NCBI RefSeq assembly: GCF_963678635.1
Contig: NC_087063.1
Coordinates: 79,321,617-79,385,616, forward strand
Source of the DNA: Symsagittifera roscoffensis
Lineage: Eukaryota; Xenacoelomorpha; Acoela; Convolutidae
Direction of reading: 5' to 3'
Length of the DNA: 64,000 bases
The notes under the pieces are model-generated. The model was given only the letters and a program-made list of their open reading frames with translations. It had not been told where the DNA came from and did not search any database. The translations under genes and the position numbers were made by a program. Below, one piece after another: positions 32,201 through 41,653 of the stretch (position 1 is its first letter; every line of letters begins with the position of its first letter).

Positions 32201-33719
32201 AAAGAACATGACGTCAGCGGAGGAGGACCTCATGGCAATGGCTTTGCGTACGAAGCCGCACAACAACGTATGGTTGTATTTGTCACCGAGGCTGTGCAAC
32301 TTGGGCGAGGACGCGTTCGAGCATGCGCCGGCAATAATTAAAGAGATACACGTGTATCTAAAGAATCTATTTGATGACCGAGAGTTATCTGGAGGCAAGA
32401 TGTTGAAACTGATGCAGGACGTTAACACGATGTCGCTGGACAAGTTCCAAGCTGACGTGCTGGCCACTAAGGCACAGTATGAACGATCAGATGCTATCTT
32501 GGGTGGAATGGGAGTGGGATGGACGCCATCTTTCCTATCGACGTGCTATCCGAAGGCATCTAGGAACCTGATCGCGAGTTTCGTCAAGGACATCAGGAAG
32601 TTGTCGATTGGCCTGGTGCTAGCCTTATACGTGACATTTGGTCATGAAAACTTTGTGAAAGGACCGGCAAACCTCTTTACCCAAGCGTTGGCAGATTTGA
32701 GATTGGATGGACTCCTGACTCTGATTGCCATGACCTACGGTCGACTGGGTGACTTGCTTGTGCTGTTGCGTTACCCTGAACAACTCCTGGGAACAAGTCG
32801 CGAGTTCAATGCGCAGTTGGAAACCGCCTCGCTCAGGAAGATGAAGGATTGGAGGACTCTCCTGCTTCAATACCTCTTGCAACAGAACAGAAGCGTCACG
32901 GGAGAAGACAAGGTGGCGACGAATGCAGGCGAATGTAAGCAGTATTGTGGCATGCCTTTACTAACAGACTTGGCTGTCATGATGCGGATCGATCCGTTGG
33001 CTCTGGTCCACGGACTGCGGGAATTCGTCACAGTGGTGTATGAACCGGTGATAACTTTCGCGTTCCCGGACGTAAAAGTAAAGGCGTACAGGAATTCGGT
33101 GTTGTATGTCAACCTGGTCTCAGTCGTGGATTGTTCCGTGCTGAATTGGGTAGAGCAGAGTGAACTGAGAAGGCTGGCTAGCGACGATAGGCTGTTCGGA
33201 AGGATAGCAGAGCCAGGCTGGGTGTTGATGGACTTCAACAACCACTTCAAGTGCCGAATGGGCCGTGAGGATCTGTCCCACATCCAGTTTAACCCAAAAC
33301 TTTGGAATTTGAGACCAGTGGTGAAAGATACCGGAGAGGCTGTGAGAGTACCTCAATTGCCAGGAGCCTACACACACGCGAAAGAGAATCAGCAAACATG
33401 GCTTCCTGGGTCCAGGCCGCTGCCGGACCAATGCCCTCGATATCCACCGATAAGGAGGATGTTGTTGGGAGTCACATCTCCCATCATTGCCCCTCGCATC
33501 GGAGCAGCTCGTGACGCAGAGAAGAGAATGCTGAAGTGGAGTGAAGGGATGGAGCCGCGCTTCATCAGCTGGAACGCTGCCGCCGCGCACACGTTTGACT
33601 TCTCATTCCCTGATGCTTGGAGCAGGAAAAAGATCAAGGCACTACCCTCCAGGAGACCAGAGGTCTCGGCTGAAACGTGGAACGAAGTGTATCTCCCACG
33701 GATGACTTATCAAGACTGA
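29199..33719 (+). CDS. Large accessory protein with SGNH hydrolase domain
   Basis: 1,506 open codons. Residues about 40-120 are a charged coiled coil (EMIEKLEKKERDQSELCAKL). About 290-455 is an SGNH/GDSL-type hydrolase: block I IIGDSLVRDL with Ser297, a Gly block SFGGASV, block III LGTNDVSR with Asn346, and block V DGEHFN with Asp440 and His443, so the full catalytic set is present. About 460-620 is low-complexity. About 760-930 looks like a second, degenerate fold of the same kind (YLIVAGSDYL, VIVVAGSNDHL, VIFVLSPGYAALP) without a GDS serine. The remaining C-terminal part is helical and unrecognised. No signal peptide or membrane span. Esterase domains are known in ORF1 of some CR1-type LINEs; here the domain lies downstream of pol in an LTR element. 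Its substrate is unknown. Confidence 0.82.
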   Translation: MRSTVQPAQPLIGAKRQRDGPGPSHSVDSPTAAPPQKRVRVSEIEIQTSEMIEKLEKKERDQSELCAKLQEYRAIARERDEWKKKFEDLQVAYKEDEIKHLKELYMAKVSQVSPEVLASMKSLEGSSDTRPRTTAQELCASRGPEALDLRASRGPEAPQQTRPSASSQRFTIPDPSDTYLAPQFQESFNQVARATMDEINRGTERTLVRIVPSQRRDHSSNSSERATRTIASSRSAPGGVFQKSRVVDIRKNLMARHQFTQVPAEHPRAYLNDMSWNPATNDQVIPPGSRHLIIGDSLVRDLNEIFVNGQTTILSFGGASVAQVIKMMEFQSEDHLDTLIIMLGTNDVSRAPVTPESKWELLLVCLLNELKEKYRPKLVILCTIPPNPLVGTIVADFMNGNATRWNEMTRSLVRNNPGELRLLDLENMLRMVDHIALTRDGEHFNTQRGRHWINDVFQTQLREAEQESRATGSLARTSSTGGSRIRATVPESLVNRLGPLATETVAAATVAPSSNVRDRLGTAPPPRPQSIGSRLGRSREQNNRNNSQTASRRNDPPATTNPASIVGPSTSTVPAEGIESGSGLLWNRSNPSHWGQYKTDMSAKLNMNTLTCREDAMRMTGGESPTVSRLYRIPGVDWLLAEQEKFSSSTSLRYVDLNGLPHDNTFGPLNTRSLTDVRDRTRERAPPARKGKFQTENKPNNKHHKMYRQFAKPPGQTPGEYSRDYPRTTTVVGDDKRYGKLKAPKGDGLFAAYDPLDMKAAKYLIVAGSDYLYTPRSLFWPDVIFLTAPKLDWGQAIGMMISVRRVVSMEPQVIVVAGSNDHLQSRGLLSRLTDGSIPSNEVIGEAIMTLLSAMAEVEAAARQRFTMNVVKVIFVLSPGYAALPEPLQFVYTMVTTIAEGRFNVIIPAPNRVVDPDNYYPSRSELPAVWADISNAIQGLRDCSTTRLVLDEVLRLELSNFARLLKLRPGVDDDHLLVQQVADDLWFRQMDHAENEQGRMIRKNMTSAEEDLMAMALRTKPHNNVWLYLSPRLCNLGEDAFEHAPAIIKEIHVYLKNLFDDRELSGGKMLKLMQDVNTMSLDKFQADVLATKAQYERSDAILGGMGVGWTPSFLSTCYPKASRNLIASFVKDIRKLSIGLVLALYVTFGHENFVKGPANLFTQALADLRLDGLLTLIAMTYGRLGDLLVLLRYPEQLLGTSREFNAQLETASLRKMKDWRTLLLQYLLQQNRSVTGEDKVATNAGECKQYCGMPLLTDLAVMMRIDPLALVHGLREFVTVVYEPVITFAFPDVKVKAYRNSVLYVNLVSVVDCSVLNWVEQSELRRLASDDRLFGRIAEPGWVLMDFNNHFKCRMGREDLSHIQFNPKLWNLRPVVKDTGEAVRVPQLPGAYTHAKENQQTWLPGSRPLPDQCPRYPPIRRMLLGVTSPIIAPRIGAARDAEKRMLKWSEGMEPRFISWNAAAAHTFDFSFPDAWSRKKIKALPSRRPEVSAETWNEVYLPRMTYQD

Positions 33720-36700
33720 AGTGGTCAGGAGAAGTGAAGGTAGTGATGATGGAAGTGGCAAAGGAGAGCAGAGGGGGCTCATATATAACGATAGAGGACC
33801 TAGCACCATATGGCGAGGAGTCTGTAGAGTTCCTGGTGAATGATGAGTTGTTTTATCATGCAGGAGACATGACCGTACCGGCGCGGCCGGACTCGGGCAC
33901 TGACTCACGACAAGGACCTTCAGGACCCAGGCCGAAACCTGATGCGGACGACGATGAATTGATGGATCAGGACGATAACGATGACGAGGACGGAAGTAAG
34001 ACGGAAAAACCGGGAAAGACTGATCTAGGAGCGTTGGAGAGGGACTTGCTAGAATAACGGTTCAGTGAAGACGACGATGGGGAAGTCGATGGGAGTTTAT
34101 TGCTGATGGCACCCTCGTCCTTCATGTCTCCTACAAAGGAGGCGTCGGCCGACTTATCCCCGATAGACCCAATAAGCCAGGCGAGAGAGTGCCAAAGCAG
34201 GGATCCGCAGAGATTGCTCCATGAGTCACCAAGGAGGAGAAAAATCGAAGAATCAATGAGGGTATCCTTCCTGAGCACGTTGCCGGAAGAGGAATGGGAG
34301 AGATATCAGAGTGAGCTAGAAGGCAAGACAGGGACAACCTGGAGCCGAGTGAATTTCATGGAAAGATCATGGGACGTGATAAGGCGATATGGGACGCAGT
34401 CCATAATGAAGGTGGGGTTGAACCAGCCCATCATGCGTGAGGTCCTGGAGAAAATAGTGAACTCCATGGAGTCGGATGTTCTGACCGAGTCAGTAACAGA
34501 AGACAGTGCCGATGATCAGCAGGTTGCAAAGAAATTACCTGTTAGACGAGCCAGGAAGGGGTTGAAGCGACTAAAAGGGAAGACTGGAAGTCAAGCCATG
34601 AACCCGAGAGTGGTGAAGTCGAGAGCCAACGCAGTGGTGACCTCTTTAACGAGCGCAGGTCGTTCAGGCGAGAGCGGGCAAGGAGATAGTGCAACGCTGA
34701 CAGGGGGAGAAAAAGAGAATCTGATACCCCCTATGCTCTTGGCTGGTCTGACCACGACTGCCGTAAGATCAAAGAAAACAGCACGAACCCTGGCAGACAC
34801 TAAATTAGAGATGGAGATCATCAGTCAATGTGGATCTGGAGGACTTGAAGATTACAGGCCCTCGCGGTCCAACATAGCCAAGTTGAAGCTGGAAGGACAA
34901 CTCGACGTGGTCGAGTACAGTCGAGTTACTGTGCCAGAATCAGTCCACCTGGGAGATCCAGCAGGAGGTTATGTGGAAATGTTGAAAGCGAGAAACTCCG
35001 AGAGAGGGCACCTGATGGCTTGGTGCGAGAAGCGAGCCATGCAGGAATATCTGAAAGAGCTCACGGAGAACTCAAACTTAAATCGAAAAGAATACGGCAC
35101 GGTAATGTCCTCTGAAGCGAACGAAGTCGGATTGGAAAAATTGCTAGAAATCTCCTGGAGGGCGGCCCTCCAGAGATACTTCGACGAGGCCATGCATGCA
35201 CCTGCTACAGTGGCGGCATACCTGGCTCATCCTTGCGTGAGAACTGATCTGCAAGTACGGTTGGCTTGGTGCTTGATGGGCATCAAGAGAGCGGAGTATG
35301 AAGCCAGTAATGATTCGAAATCACGGGAACAGGAACTGGAGTTGATGGAAGCTCTGCGAGCGTTGATTTCGAAAGACGATTCTGCGATAGTATGGGCTAA
35401 GCGTAAGGATGCCCTTTGCTTTGTCAGGTTCGTGGTGGATCGTATCCCCACTCCTGTTTTGGGAGAATGCATAAAGATCATTCGGCAAAAGGGAGCTGAT
35501 TGTGAAAGGAACTTCCTTAGGGCACTCCTGGAACTGTATCAGGACATGCCGTTGACTGTGCCAAACAAGGAGTCGAATGACATGGAAAGCTATCGCAAGT
35601 TGGAAGAGGTGAGAAGATATTCCAACAAAGAATTGAAAGTGAGCCGAGAGTTGATTGAAGCGGTCAGAGGACAAAAAGAGTTTGCAACACTAGGGAAACT
35701 GAAATCGTTCCAATATGTGTCTGGCATACCGGGGATGGCGTATAATCCCTTCGTGAATGAAGAAGCCAGGGAAGCGTACTTCGACTATGAGCAAGTCATT
35801 ATACTCGATTTCTGGGTTGAACGTATTAAAGAAACTGGGATGCTGATGGTGGAACAACCCAAGCTGGGAATTATCTTGGAAGAACGAGTGGTCGAGCCCT
35901 CGGTTCCCGAGCTAAAGGGGCAAGTGAGTTTTGATTGTGGTTCTTGGGACGGTCCCTTGAAAACCAGTCTAGTGACGATGTGGGAACTCATGAAGCCCTT
36001 GTGGTGTCCTCATCCTAACGCCGGCTTAATCTGGGACATGACAGCGGATGTCATGTTAGACCGGGATGATGACGCGAGTCTACATGATCTGGCCATGATA
36101 CACCATCTGCCGGGCATGAAGTTGACGAAGCAGAAGAGCAATCCATCCACGGAGCTGCCTGAGGAAAGTCCATCGAGCGATTGGTTGAAGCAAGGCACAT
36201 GCTTGGCTCAACAAATTAGGATGGAAGGGCATGTTTGCAACTTGGGACACTGCCTGATTACGCTGAGCGAGCAGCATCGACAACTGGCACGACTGTACGG
36301 AAGATTGAGCATGGCAGATAAGAGTGCCATGGAGTTGGTCGCAGACTGCCATGGGGTGACAGACGTAAACTTGATCACAGCCCTGGGATTTTGTAGCATG
36401 ACGAGTTCGATAGAATCGCTTGAGCGCCTAGAACGTGCCCATGAGCTAGTGACGTCCCTCAGCGTGGAGGTATTCCCTGGAGCGTTACAGACAGAGCAGA
36501 AGATTGGGGGCTTGCGAGAAGCTCTAGAAAATGAAATGAATCTGAAGGATAGTGAAGCCTATCACAGACCTACTGGTTCAAAATATATGGTGGGTTCAAG
36601 CTCCGCGCCATACTGTAATAGCAAGTATCCTACGCACATGGTGGTAATGGATGCGAGGACGCAACAAGTGTTGGTTGACCAACTTTTCTCTGTGCCAAAG

Positions 36701-37738
36701 TGCGTGAGGTTGGCCAGAATGTCGGAAAGGTCATATGACTTGTTGGCAAAGATCTTTCGGGCAGTCCCGAAGAAGTCTGAAGGCGAGTTGCAAGACGTAG
36801 TGGGTGAAGAGTTTCTGAGATTAAACGAAGGCAATGTGAGTGAGTTCCAGAAACAGAAAGCGAGTGGAGCCTTACCCACTGAATTCCCCACAATAGAAGA
36901 AAAAGACGACTTACATAGAATTCTGATGGAGGTGGAACCGTTGCTGGGAGCCTCAGGGTATCGGACCCGAAGGAACATAGTGAGAACCCATGGGGAGTAT
37001 CCTTGCCACTGCTTGGCGCAGACGTTGTGGTACCCCAAACGCGGGAATCTGATGCTAGTATGGGACGTGGAGGAGTTGTACTCCACGGGGTTGCCCGATC
37101 AGAATCAACAAGTGTCAATCGTGGTGGTTAGTGCCATGCTGACAGTGAGATGGCTGGAGGCTAACGCGGACACAAGTCAGCAGGAGACGGCCGTGCCGAC
37201 TCCTGAACAGCTGAGCAACATAAAAATGAGTCGTGAATTGGATCTTTTCAGAACCACCTGCAAGGTTCTGAGGATACCTAAAGCCATTGAAAGAATATGG
37301 TCAAGGCAAAGATTGATGCCTTGGTTCCGTGCAGTGATGACATCATGGATGTATGAAGGCGCGAAGCGTCACATGTCGAGGAACACGGAAGCCTATCAAT
37401 CTTTCCAGCTAGATATAGGACCAGGAGCCTATAAGAGAGCTTTCTTGACGCACAGAAACGCGGTCACCACAGCGGTGAAGCGGGTAGCTGGAGCGCCTTG
37501 TGTTACTGAAGATGAGAGGAAAGAGGTCTTAAGAGCTGACCTAGAACGAAAAGTGAGCCGATGTCTTCACAACAGCTTTTGCAGGAACCGGGAGCAGAAG
37601 GTGAATGTGGACTTGCTACCTTGCTGCAAACCGAGGCTGTTGGAACAGGAGAGTTGGGGCACGGCCCGCAACTCCATGGACATGCTGGAGAAAGTGTTGG
37701 AAGACAGCGAAGATCAGGATGGAGAAGTGATGGAGTGA
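33677..37738 (+). CDS. Large orphan protein of the giant element, one in-frame stop
   Basis: The frame is open from 33677, overlapping the previous ORF by 43 bases in the minus-one frame. It has a single TAA at 34055-34057, after which the same frame stays open to 37738. The downstream part has an ATG at 34106 and would give about 1,210 residues. The N-terminal part is acidic (KPDADDDELMDQDDNDDEDG) with a basic patch (RRARKGLKRLKGK); the rest is predicted mostly helical with scattered Cys. I see no signal peptide, membrane span, fusion peptide or furin-like site, so it does not look like an envelope protein. Whether it is a separate protein or the C-terminal part of a polyprotein with the SGNH ORF is open. 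Family not recognised. Confidence 0.75.
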
Positions 37739-38464
37739 AGATGACCAAAGAAGAGAAGAGAAGGAGAGAAAACTTGATTGTATTTGTGTGCTAAAACTTA
37801 AACCAGTCAACCAAGTTTTGGTTATTGAACCTTTCTGTTTTGATTTAGTTTGGTCAAAACAGACTTTGAAAATGTTGCAATTGTTAAAATTGTTGAAATT
37901 CTTGATTTTAGTTATGGCTATTTATGTATGTATATGAGGAATCTAGGTGAGTATATTTACCTATTTATTCACGACTGAAGTTTTTAACCTGTGTAAGACA
38001 CAAATTCACTGTGTGGCGACATGGTAAGTTTGAGTAAACTCGCTCGGGAAGAATGGGTAACTCAATAACTTTCCTAGCCACAGAGTTTCTTAGTTTTATT
38101 ATTGAAAGGACCGCATAAATGACTGATTATACTTGGTGAGTAATGTTAAGTTAATTTTAACGGTTGCGTGGCCGTGCCACGTCCCACTTTTTAATCACAA
38201 AGAGCGAAAAGAAGTTTTATGGCAAGACGACGTAAATAGTCAGAAAAGAAATTTTATCTAGGACACACCTCATGGTGCAGATTTTGTGAAAATGTTGAAA
38301 GTCAGTGAGATGTAGTACGATGCCATTTGTGAACACGTAGTGAGTTGAAGTGGGGTAGATAAATTTCATTTTCTTATGCGATTTGTAAGATTGATTACAG
38401 AAAACTGGATAACTACTTGACGATAACCCGGTGTTATGCGATCAATAGGGACATTGATGGGGAC
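37739..38464 (+). other. 3' untranslated region of the giant element
   Basis: AT-rich, no coding frame. It lies between the last stop and the purine tract before the 3' LTR. Confidence 0.6.
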
Positions 38465-38477
38465 TGTCCGGGGAGTA
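38465..38477 (+). promoter_or_regulatory. Candidate polypurine tract / plus-strand primer site
   Basis: TGTCCGGGGAGT followed by A directly precedes the 3' LTR (starts 38478), where reverse transcription needs a purine primer; GGGGAG is the purine core. The same 12-mer, or 11 of 12 bases, occurs four times in the pol linker (25291, 25375, 25417, 25459). Confidence 0.5.
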
Positions 38478-39797
38478 TGTGCCATTCTGCCAGACTGGCA
38501 CAGTGCAACCTTCCGACGAAGCACGAATCAGAGAGAAAAGGCCTTAACAGCAAAAAAGTGCTTGAAAGGAGGGTCAGAATATTCTGGAATATTTATTTTT
38601 AAAATTTCGATTTTCAAGTTGATATTTCTGAGAAATACGAAAAACGGCCATTTTGAGCCAAAAAGTGACGAAAATTAGAACAACGACAGAAATAGTGAAA
38701 AACAGTCGTACCAGAGACGGAAAACACGAAGCCTCTTATCGTGGCAACAACGCACGATAAGACACTTGTTAACAGATATTGGTGGAGAAGGAGGCTTGAG
38801 TGGGGGAAGAAATATACCACGGAACCCTCCCGGGACACAAATTAGAGGAGATAAGAGCGTTATCTCAGGAATATTACGGGAGCGGAGGCTTGGTCCCCCA
38901 GAGACTGTTTTATGTGAAGGGACTGTATAAACTAACTTTATAGCTGCTGGAATGTCATAGATCTCTTAATTAACACCGTTATTGTTTGATATTTCAGAAT
39001 ATGAGTAGCTAGGAAGAGGAAAGGGTCAATCCATCTCCAATGGATTTAATATAAAACTGTCACACAAAAATATGTTAAAATAGGTTGTTCGAGCCGTGTT
39101 TTTAATGACAATCACGTAGTCTGAGGATCCGAGACTCAGCTATGTGGTTGTGTTCGCATGTAAACGAAAGCTGATCAAAAGTCGTTTGACTGATGGCCTA
39201 AAAATAGTAACTTTTTACTTTGCCCTAAACAGACCAGAAAATCAACTGGCAAGGTCGAGACGGTGAAAAACGAGTAGGATTAAGGTAACTGAGGGAAACG
39301 GACTTTATCCTCCACGGTATTTATCCTCCAGGCGATATCCTCCACCATTATCCTCCATTTCTCAAACAGGGACTTTTTCCTCCATTTTTATCCCCCATTT
39401 TTATGAATTTGGATGTTCATGGTCAGCTGCATAAAAAAGATGGGAGCTGTGCGACCAGTGGTTCAAAAGTTATGACCCGAGCCGTAAACAAGCTCAAAAT
39501 GAGGTCCAAAACTGACGAAGTTGCTTCAGTTGGCTTGACAGTTAACAAAGCTTGCTCGTAGAGCTTCCGGGGTAGGCCCATTCGCTTTCTCGTGAAAAAT
39601 AGGTCTTAGAACCACCTTAGATGAGCTTGCGAGACCCTTGGTTGAGCTGCAGGATCGACTGATCGCCTGGAGGATATCGCCTGGAGGATAATTACCGTGG
39701 AGGATAAAGTCCTGTACCCGGTAACTGACGCCTGCCAGTCGTTAATAGGTACTTTTCCTACGCTCCGTCGTTGTGTAGTATTTGGGCGAATGTTACA
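38478..39797 (+). repeat. 3' LTR of the giant element, with insertion
   Basis: Same termini as the 5' LTR. Length is 1,320 bp, exactly 436 more than the 5' copy, which equals the 427-bp inserted element plus its 9-bp target duplication. Seven substitutions separate the two LTRs over the shared 884 bp. Immediately after GTTACA (39797) the PLE coding sequence resumes. Confidence 0.93.
39293..39719. mobile_element. 427-bp TIR element (MITE) inside the 3' LTR
   Basis: Absent from the 5' LTR. Flanked by perfect 9-bp duplications GGTAACTGA (39284-39292 and 39720-39728). Its ends are inverted repeats of about 50 bp with few mismatches, starting GGGAAACGGACTTTATCC on the left and, on the complement of the right end, GGGTACAGGACTTTATCC. 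TATCCTCC is repeated within both ends. There is no coding capacity. A 9-bp duplication and GGG ends fit a Mutator-like non-autonomous element, but the superfamily is inferred. Confidence 0.92.
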
Positions 39798-40402
39798 CCA
39801 TACATTCTCGCCGGCTGAGAACCCGTAGATCTGCATTTACTGTATAAATCGGATGAGATCTTCCCCGCACGAACTAGTGACATGAGGTTTCTATTGAACG
39901 TCGACTCAATCGCATTTAGAACATCCTTCTTTCTAGAATCATCAAAAGGCTTGAACTGTTCTCCATTCAGAACTTCTAAGAGTCGTTCGCTATAATCTCC
40001 GGCAGACATCAAACAGTAGCCAGCACCCTTATCAAAAGGGACAGCCTTCAAGTTGTTCTTTTTGAGATAAGAGGTAACCATTTTTACTGCGCGGTCAGGC
40101 CTCTGTCTCTTCATCTGCTTGAGATAACCAACAATCAACGCGTTCACTTCGTTCATAGCATCAATATTTGAGTCATCATTTTTCATTTGAGCCAGTACTT
40201 TGTCGATATCTGCCAAAAAATGCATCTCATTGAATTGGTCCTCATTGAATGCATCCAAGAACAGGGTACTTGGGACCCAATGAAAGCAGATCAATAACAT
40301 ACTTCGGTGGCTCCAAATCACCAATATTTTTTTGTTGTGTCTATCATGAATAGTAAGGCGTTTCGCTCTGGTGTCCCTACGCGAATGCGTTATTGAGAGC
40401 AT
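39798..40402 (-). pseudogene. PLE reverse transcriptase, N-terminal part
   Basis: On the minus strand this reads FNEDQFNEMHFLADIDKVL, NALIVGYLKQMKRQRPDRA, VPFDKGAGYCLMSAGDYSER and SDLYSKCRSTGSQPARMYG, the N-terminal region of Penelope-type RTs. It stops exactly at the giant element's LTR and continues at 15102. The first about 40 residues are out of frame with the better-matching reading (a frameshift near 40310). No start codon is assigned with confidence. Confidence 0.82.
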
Positions 40403-40865
40403 ACGCTTGGCGCGGAGTGCTCGTTAACGGTTCTGCCGGTCATGATGTTAAAAAGGGTCACAATTTTGATCGTAACGATCTTGTTTGATATAAATGCCTG
40501 TAACAACAATATAACTAACAACAATAGCGGGAGGGTCTGATCACATCTCGTCTGGGTGGATGATTTCTACTGATTTCATAATTTTTCTGTTTTTGGTTTT
40601 TACTTTTTTTTTGTTTTGGTTTTTTCTTGGGTAGTATACTACGGTTGTTTGTTTCTTGTATAAGTATAAGTGTTTTCGGTCATATACCGCTCCGGGAACG
40701 ACGGGACGGCCGATCCCCCGACCCTTCACGATACGTGAAATTTCGGTCTTAACTGGCTTCAGCGTTCGGAACTATCCTCCCACCCCTGTGCTAAGGGCCT
40801 TATTTAGAGCATCCGCTTGGCGCGGAGTGCTCTTTAACGGTTCTGCCGGTCATGATGTTAAAAGA
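40390..40865 (-). repeat. PLE 5' terminal repeat, partly tandem
   Basis: 40456-40865 matches the interrupted repeat at 12434-13290. The block CGCTTGGCGCGGAGTGCTC with GGTTCTGCCGGTCATGATG occurs twice (about 40405-40455 and 40809-40863), so the repeat is partly duplicated head-to-tail ahead of the ORF, as often seen for PLEs. The same sequence, diverged, forms the first 500 bases of the giant element's leader. Confidence 0.7.
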
Positions 40866-40870
40866 ATAAT

Positions 40871-41160
40871 ACCCAGGAGCGCCATTAAAACATTCGCTCG
40901 GATGTACATATCGACGCAAAATAAAGGTAGGTTGTAAAACGACTGGCTAGCGTCTAAACACAGCTCTACATGCTTTTAACCGTCTCTGCCAAAGCCAGTT
41001 CTTGGTGTGGTCCTTTAACATTGGTTCGACAAAATCATTACTGTTTTGGGCTATCGGTCAGAACGCTCAGATTAACTTAGTTACATGCAAAATAGTGAGC
41101 TCATGGCTGAGTCTCAGTATCCCCAGACCACGAGGTCACTTCTAAAAACAGGGCTGCTAC
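40871..41160 (-). mobile_element. Diverged relic of a giant-element-type LTR end and PBS
   Basis: Read on the minus strand, this aligns with the last about 270 bases of the LTR: CTGTTTTTA...GTGGTCTG...GAGACTCAGCCATG against GTGTTTTTA...GTAGTCTG...GAGACTCAGCTATG, then GACGC.AGCCAGTCGTT, then GAGCGAATGTT. It is followed by the same TGGCGCTCCTGGGT primer-site block (40884-40871). It adjoins the PLE terminal repeat. It is too diverged to belong to the present insertion, so it represents an older member of the family. Confidence 0.65.
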
Positions 41161-41290
41161 TTATTTATCATATTACTGTTGTTTTTGTTCAGTAGATAAA
41201 AATCATCATATCCATCGGAAGATATTTTAAGTTGTTTCTTTGTTGACTTTTACCTCTTTTATTTTAGATGAAAGCTGGATTTCTCTCCTG

Positions 41291-41653
41291 ATGCTAACAA
41301 GCTGTGAGAGGTTTACCAGGCTAGCTGTGCGTAGTCTTTCTATGACGACTTATTCAAGAATCGAAGAAAAGTTAATCAGAAACTTTGGGCCTACCTTTTT
41401 GCAAATCATCAATGAAAGTAATAATCACAATGTACCAAAAGGATCTGAGACTCATTTCAAAGTCATCATTGTGTCGAAAGATTTCGAAGACGTCTCTTTG
41501 TTGAAAAGGCACCGAGCCGTGAACGATTGTTTGAAAGAGGAGCTTGCACAATCCGTGCATGCCCTTTCAATTGTGGCAAAAACACCAGCTCAATGGGCGG
41601 AAAATTCAAAAGTCGAGAAGAGTCCGCCTTGTCTTGGAGGCTCTCAAAGATAG
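41291..41653 (+). CDS. BOLA1: BolA-like protein, BOLA1 type
   Basis: 120 residues. The core IEEKLIRNFGPTFLQIINES, HNVPKGSETHFKVIIVS, LKRHRAVNDCLKEELAQ and VHALSIVAKTPAQWAENS is the BolA fold with the invariant His of the RHR-helix-VHAL region. The C-terminus SPPCLGG is typical of animal BOLA1. BOLA1 proteins bind monothiol glutaredoxin (GLRX5) with Fe-S clusters in mitochondria. The N-terminus MLTSCERFTRLAVRSLSMTT is basic and hydroxylated, with no acidic residue but E6, and could be a mitochondrial presequence. I chose ATG 41291 for this reason; ATG 41342 would give a protein starting at the conserved core. TTTTATTTTAG just upstream (to about 41268) looks like a splice acceptor, so a 5' exon may exist. 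Confidence 0.92.
   Translation: MLTSCERFTRLAVRSLSMTTYSRIEEKLIRNFGPTFLQIINESNNHNVPKGSETHFKVIIVSKDFEDVSLLKRHRAVNDCLKEELAQSVHALSIVAKTPAQWAENSKVEKSPPCLGGSQR

Larger units (their letters stand above)
15103..39797 (+). mobile_element. Giant Ty3/gypsy-order LTR retrotransposon, 24.7 kb
   Basis: Two direct LTRs, TGTGCC...GTTACA, bound the unit. The host sequence joins exactly across it: the PLE RT reads PARMYG at the right flank and GLAKVHK at the left, with only CCA (or CCAT) duplicated. Everything between therefore moved as one unit. Contents in order: LTR, candidate PBS, 3.1 kb leader, gag-PR-RT-RH-IN (Ty3/gypsy order), macro-like domain, SGNH-hydrolase ORF, large orphan ORF, purine tract, LTR. 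Seven differences over 884 bp between the LTRs (the extra element aside) indicate a recent insertion. Frames are broken at several single-base shifts and one stop. Giant LTR elements are known elsewhere (Burro in planarians, Ogre in plants), but I do not recognise this one. Confidence 0.93.

Noticed and set aside
33677-37738. Interpretation of the last ORF as an envelope gene
   Set aside because: No signal peptide, transmembrane helix, fusion peptide or cleavage site is visible.
40456-40865. Hammerhead ribozyme expected in PLE terminal repeats
   Set aside because: The required CTGATGA core with a matching GAAA and stems was not found on either strand by eye.
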